NCBI GenBank assembly: GCA_001789205.1
Contig: MFYT01000039.1
Coordinates: 14,233 to 78,232 of the forward strand
Source: Candidatus Raymondbacteria bacterium RIFOXYA2_FULL_49_16
GTDB taxonomy: Bacteria > Fibrobacterota > OXYB2-FULL-49-7 > XYB2-FULL-49-35
Reading direction: 5' to 3'
Length of the DNA stretch: 64,000 nt
The notes under the pieces were generated by a model. It made no database searches, was not told the origin of the DNA, and saw nothing but the letters and a program-made list of their open reading frames with translations. Position numbers and translations under genes: made by a program. This document shows, piece after piece, positions 61,789-64,000 of this stretch. Position 1 is the first letter of the stretch, and each line of letters starts with the position of its first letter.

Positions 61789-61836
61789 GAACTATAATTG
61801 AACCATTTAATGAACCATTTTACTATAATATAGTTC
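61789..61836. promoter_or_regulatory. VapBC operator candidates
   Basis: GAACCATTT occurs twice (61800-61808 and 61812-61820), 12 nt apart, inside an inverted GAACTATA / TATAGTTC pair (61789-61796 and 61829-61836), directly upstream of vapB. Confidence 0.55.
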
Positions 61837-61943
61837 TTTTTATTGAAGATTTCAATTCGATGAGAGGTCATCAAAGACTTCTGGCTGCTTTATACAGCTG
61901 ATTATCTTCATCATGCTGCTGCATTGGAGGCATTTGAGCGGAT

Positions 61944-63134
61944 CTAGACAATGACCTCAATGGTCAGGTATTGCTGCTTGCGCATGTCTATTTTTTGGGG
62001 AGGTAAAATGGCTTTCCCATGTTTGGTCCTGATAAGCAGAATGACCGGACGGTCTGGTTTTTCCGGATCTACCTCAGCAACCACACCCTGATATCCCACC
62101 TGTTCCCTGTTCACTGACGCGCTCACAAGGATGTGCGCGCCCACGGGAAAGAGCGGGATGCTTTTTATCAGCGTCTCTACGATCCGCTTGTTCAACTGGC
62201 TCCCGGCCACTTTTATCAACTCTTCAACCGCCTGTGCCGGGCTTTTTACCTTTGCATGGGGACGTTCCGTGGTTATTGCATCGTATGCGTCGGCCACCGC
62301 GGCGATTTCGGCAAACCGGTGGATGACCGCCTGGGTCTCAAACGTTGCGCGCTTGATGGGGATTTCATTGGTTCCCGTTAGTTTGCGGGGATAGCCAGCG
62401 CCATCCTGGCGTTCGTGGTGCTGAAAGGAGATTGCGCTTACCACGGGTGAGAGGGCCGGGTTTTTCCCCAAAATGAGGAACCCGTAGTTGGGATGCTCGC
62501 GCACCATGAGCATTTCTTCCTGTGAAAGCGGGCCCGGCTTTTCAAGCATTTGCTGGGGAAGCGCGATCATGCCGATGTCCATGAGCATGGTACCCATGCC
62601 TAGAAGTTCGAGTTCGGGAAGCGTGAAGTTGTTGCGCAGTCCCAGGTACAAGGCAACTACTGTTGTGTTGATCGCATGCTGAAAGCGGTAGCTGCTCATG
62701 TTCTTGATGGCAGAAAGGTTGAGCAGAGAACGGGGTGACGAGAGAATGTTTTCGATAATGCCGGAAAGACGTTCCTTGAGTACCGGGGCAAGAACAATAT
62801 TTTTAAAGGCCCCTGATTTTTCCTCAACGATTTTTTTGACCTGATCGAGAGATTCTTCCCGGATGGCCAGGATGGCGGTGGCCTTATTCTGCATGGCCGA
62901 CACTTCGGCCTCTGCTTCGCGGCGCACCTGCTCGGAAACAATGTCCTCGGGCACCACTTCATCCGTGCCGGGTTCGTGGATGTATATCTCGAAATACCTG
63001 AGTTGTTTGAGCCGTTCGATAATAGGGGCGGTGAGCCTGAAACCCGCGGCAAGAATGAGTTCGTTTTTTGGGCCGTAAATGGAGCGGCCCAGGACCATTC
63101 CCTCCTCAATGAAGTCAATACCGTATTTGATCAC
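61944..63134 (-). CDS. Degenerate HD-GYP-domain protein
   Basis: 396 residues from a GTG at 63134 (reading IKYGIDFIEEGMVLGRSIYG, a typical leader domain); the open frame extends further upstream but without support. The HD-GYP domain has His153 in FQHAINT, HPNYG and HHERQDGAGYP (239-249), all well kept. The key HD pair is changed: MLMDIGMIALP (183-193) has Met for the His and Met for the usual Lys. Cyclic-di-GMP hydrolysis may be lost or altered. C-terminal segment is a small beta domain. Confidence 0.8.
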   Translation of the reverse strand: MIKYGIDFIEEGMVLGRSIYGPKNELILAAGFRLTAPIIERLKQLRYFEIYIHEPGTDEVVPEDIVSEQVRREAEAEVSAMQNKATAILAIREESLDQVKKIVEEKSGAFKNIVLAPVLKERLSGIIENILSSPRSLLNLSAIKNMSSYRFQHAINTTVVALYLGLRNNFTLPELELLGMGTMLMDIGMIALPQQMLEKPGPLSQEEMLMVREHPNYGFLILGKNPALSPVVSAISFQHHERQDGAGYPRKLTGTNEIPIKRATFETQAVIHRFAEIAAVADAYDAITTERPHAKVKSPAQAVEELIKVAGSQLNKRIVETLIKSIPLFPVGAHILVSASVNREQVGYQGVVAEVDPEKPDRPVILLIRTKHGKAILPPQKIDMRKQQYLTIEVIV

Positions 63135-63184
63135 GGATAAAAAATAAATTAATTGTACGGGTCGGGGACGAGATAAAAGTGAAT

Positions 63185-64000
63185 CTAGTACATGCCTGGC
63201 ATCAGGTTTTTTTTGTCCTTGTTCCAGTACGCGAGCAGGGGCGCATAGCACCCGGCAGGCAGACGGTTTTTTCCTGAAGCGCCTATGCCTAACCAGTAGC
63301 GGGTCGAAACAACCATGCGCGCGGTTTTCCATGAGACCGCAAGTTCGTATACTCCTCCGGCATCGTCCGGCAGTTTGATGGTAAAAGGGCCGGCGCAGAG
63401 TCTGGCCATGGATGCCACTGGGGCGATAGCGCGAGTCTTTTTGAAGAGCGCGTCATTGTTGTCAAGGGGCGTCAGTGAAAGCGCGATTGTTCCCGCGACA
63501 GCGTTGGCCATGGAGTCGTTGCAGCAGTGGACCTCAACCTGGGTCTCTTCGCCCGGCACAAGCACGAAATGCTGGAGCCGCGCTGAAACAGCCAGGGGCG
63601 CGTAGGTTTTCTGAATGGTGAAATAGGCCGGCTTTGGCACGTCGGGATAGGCCACAATATCGCTTCCCGCGACCGTTGTCCACGGGTAGTTGAAGCACCA
63701 GGGCATTGAGCCTGTGATGTTTGGCCAGCGACGCCGCAATTCCTCGCACAGGTACTGGAGGCCAATGGCCTGGAGAAACTGACTTGCCCTGCATAGGTCC
63801 GCAAGGTCCTTCAGTGGGCCAAAATATTTTTCGACCAGGGCAAGGCACATCCACGAATCGCCTTTTTGCCAGGCATTAAACCCTTTGTGAAACTCCCACG
63901 ACCCTTTGGGCGCCGGAGGCCATATCTCATCTTTGGGTAGGCATTTTTCAATGAGCCAGGCGTGTTCAGCGCCGCTGATCCCGCATTCGTTATACGCGCC
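63185..64000 (-). CDS. GH2-like (beta-mannosidase-type) glycoside hydrolase, C-terminal part
   Basis: The frame is open to the right window edge, so only the last 271 residues are seen. YNECGISG, an internal block WEFHKGFNAWQKGD, ALVEKYFGPLKDLADLCRAS and CFNYPWTTVAGS follow the C-terminal pattern of GH2 beta-mannosidases and related enzymes. The Glu in YNECG may be the catalytic nucleophile. The remainder is a beta-sandwich. It precedes the HD-GYP gene on the same strand. Confidence 0.65.
   Translation of the reverse strand, partial: GAYNECGISGAEHAWLIEKCLPKDEIWPPAPKGSWEFHKGFNAWQKGDSWMCLALVEKYFGPLKDLADLCRASQFLQAIGLQYLCEELRRRWPNITGSMPWCFNYPWTTVAGSDIVAYPDVPKPAYFTIQKTYAPLAVSARLQHFVLVPGEETQVEVHCCNDSMANAVAGTIALSLTPLDNNDALFKKTRAIAPVASMARLCAGPFTIKLPDDAGGVYELAVSWKTARMVVSTRYWLGIGASGKNRLPAGCYAPLLAYWNKDKKNLMPGMY

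Noticed and set aside
1-64000. CRISPR array
   Set aside because: No series of evenly spaced short repeats and no cas genes were seen.

Overview
The window is a slice of a Gram-negative bacterial chromosome. It probably comes from the Fibrobacterota/KSB1/Raymondbacteria-like part of the FCB group. I base this on eleven secreted proteins that end in a type IX-like C-terminal sorting domain (PNPFNP motif, then a short beta-sandwich ending in a basic tail), many carbohydrate-active enzymes, lipoproteins and outer-membrane barrels, and several DUF4143 AAA ATPases. No rRNA or other lineage marker is present, so the phylum call is inference.

Layout. 0-11.8 kb (+): a run of secreted proteins, made up of three alpha/beta-hydrolases, a GH106-like glycosidase, an NBR1-Ig protein and a secreted FAD oxidoreductase with carbohydrate-binding-like domains. 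11.9-21.5 kb (mostly -): DUF362 ferredoxin, heparinase II/III-like lyase, the YchF ATPase, PHP and HD phosphohydrolases, and a two-gene envelope operon (large lipoprotein plus CsgG/PEGA protein). 21.6-23.0 kb: mobile debris, with an IS3-family left end, a two-copy 36-bp repeat and an ORF-less group II intron on the minus strand. 23.0-24.2 kb: a BrnT-like/CopG toxin-antitoxin pair and tRNA-Asp and tRNA-Val. 24.2-34.7 kb: a beta-helix protein, a transmembrane AraC regulator, xylulokinase, an envelope barrel protein, and a GH130-GH94 phosphorylase operon. 34.7-36.3 kb: a graveyard (SulP/STAS fragment, truncated IS21, DUF4143 C-terminus). 36.4-43 kb: glucuronokinase plus GalU operon, then two secreted VWA proteins. 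43-49.7 kb: small conserved genes, DNA polymerase III delta prime, a second transmembrane AraC regulator and two convergent DUF4143 ATPases. 50-57.6 kb: a second GH94 phosphorylase, a beta-helix protein, an unknown secreted protein and a transglutaminase-like protein. 57.6-64 kb: ammonium transporter with an upstream barrel protein, GT9 glycosyltransferase, a 38-residue membrane protein, VapBC, a degenerate HD-GYP protein and the 3' part of a GH2-like gene.

How the genes fit together. The secreted hydrolases and beta-helix proteins would attack plant-type polysaccharide and deacylate it. Oligosaccharides would then be split in the cytoplasm by the GH130/GH94 phosphorylases, giving sugar phosphates. 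Xylulokinase and the glucuronokinase-GalU pair would handle pentose and uronic acid products. Two one-component regulators, each with a ConA-like extracytoplasmic domain, one transmembrane helix and a cytoplasmic AraC domain, are good candidates for sensing the glycans.

Most unusual signals. (1) The two lectin-like transmembrane AraC regulators. (2) Two places where a cargo gene sits between duplicated copies of the 3' end of a neighbouring gene: ychF tail - heparinase - ychF tail, and AraC tail - DUF4143 ATPase - AraC tail. (3) An ORF-less group II intron with a recognisable domain V. (4) A glucuronokinase-GalU operon that looks like UDP-glucuronate salvage.
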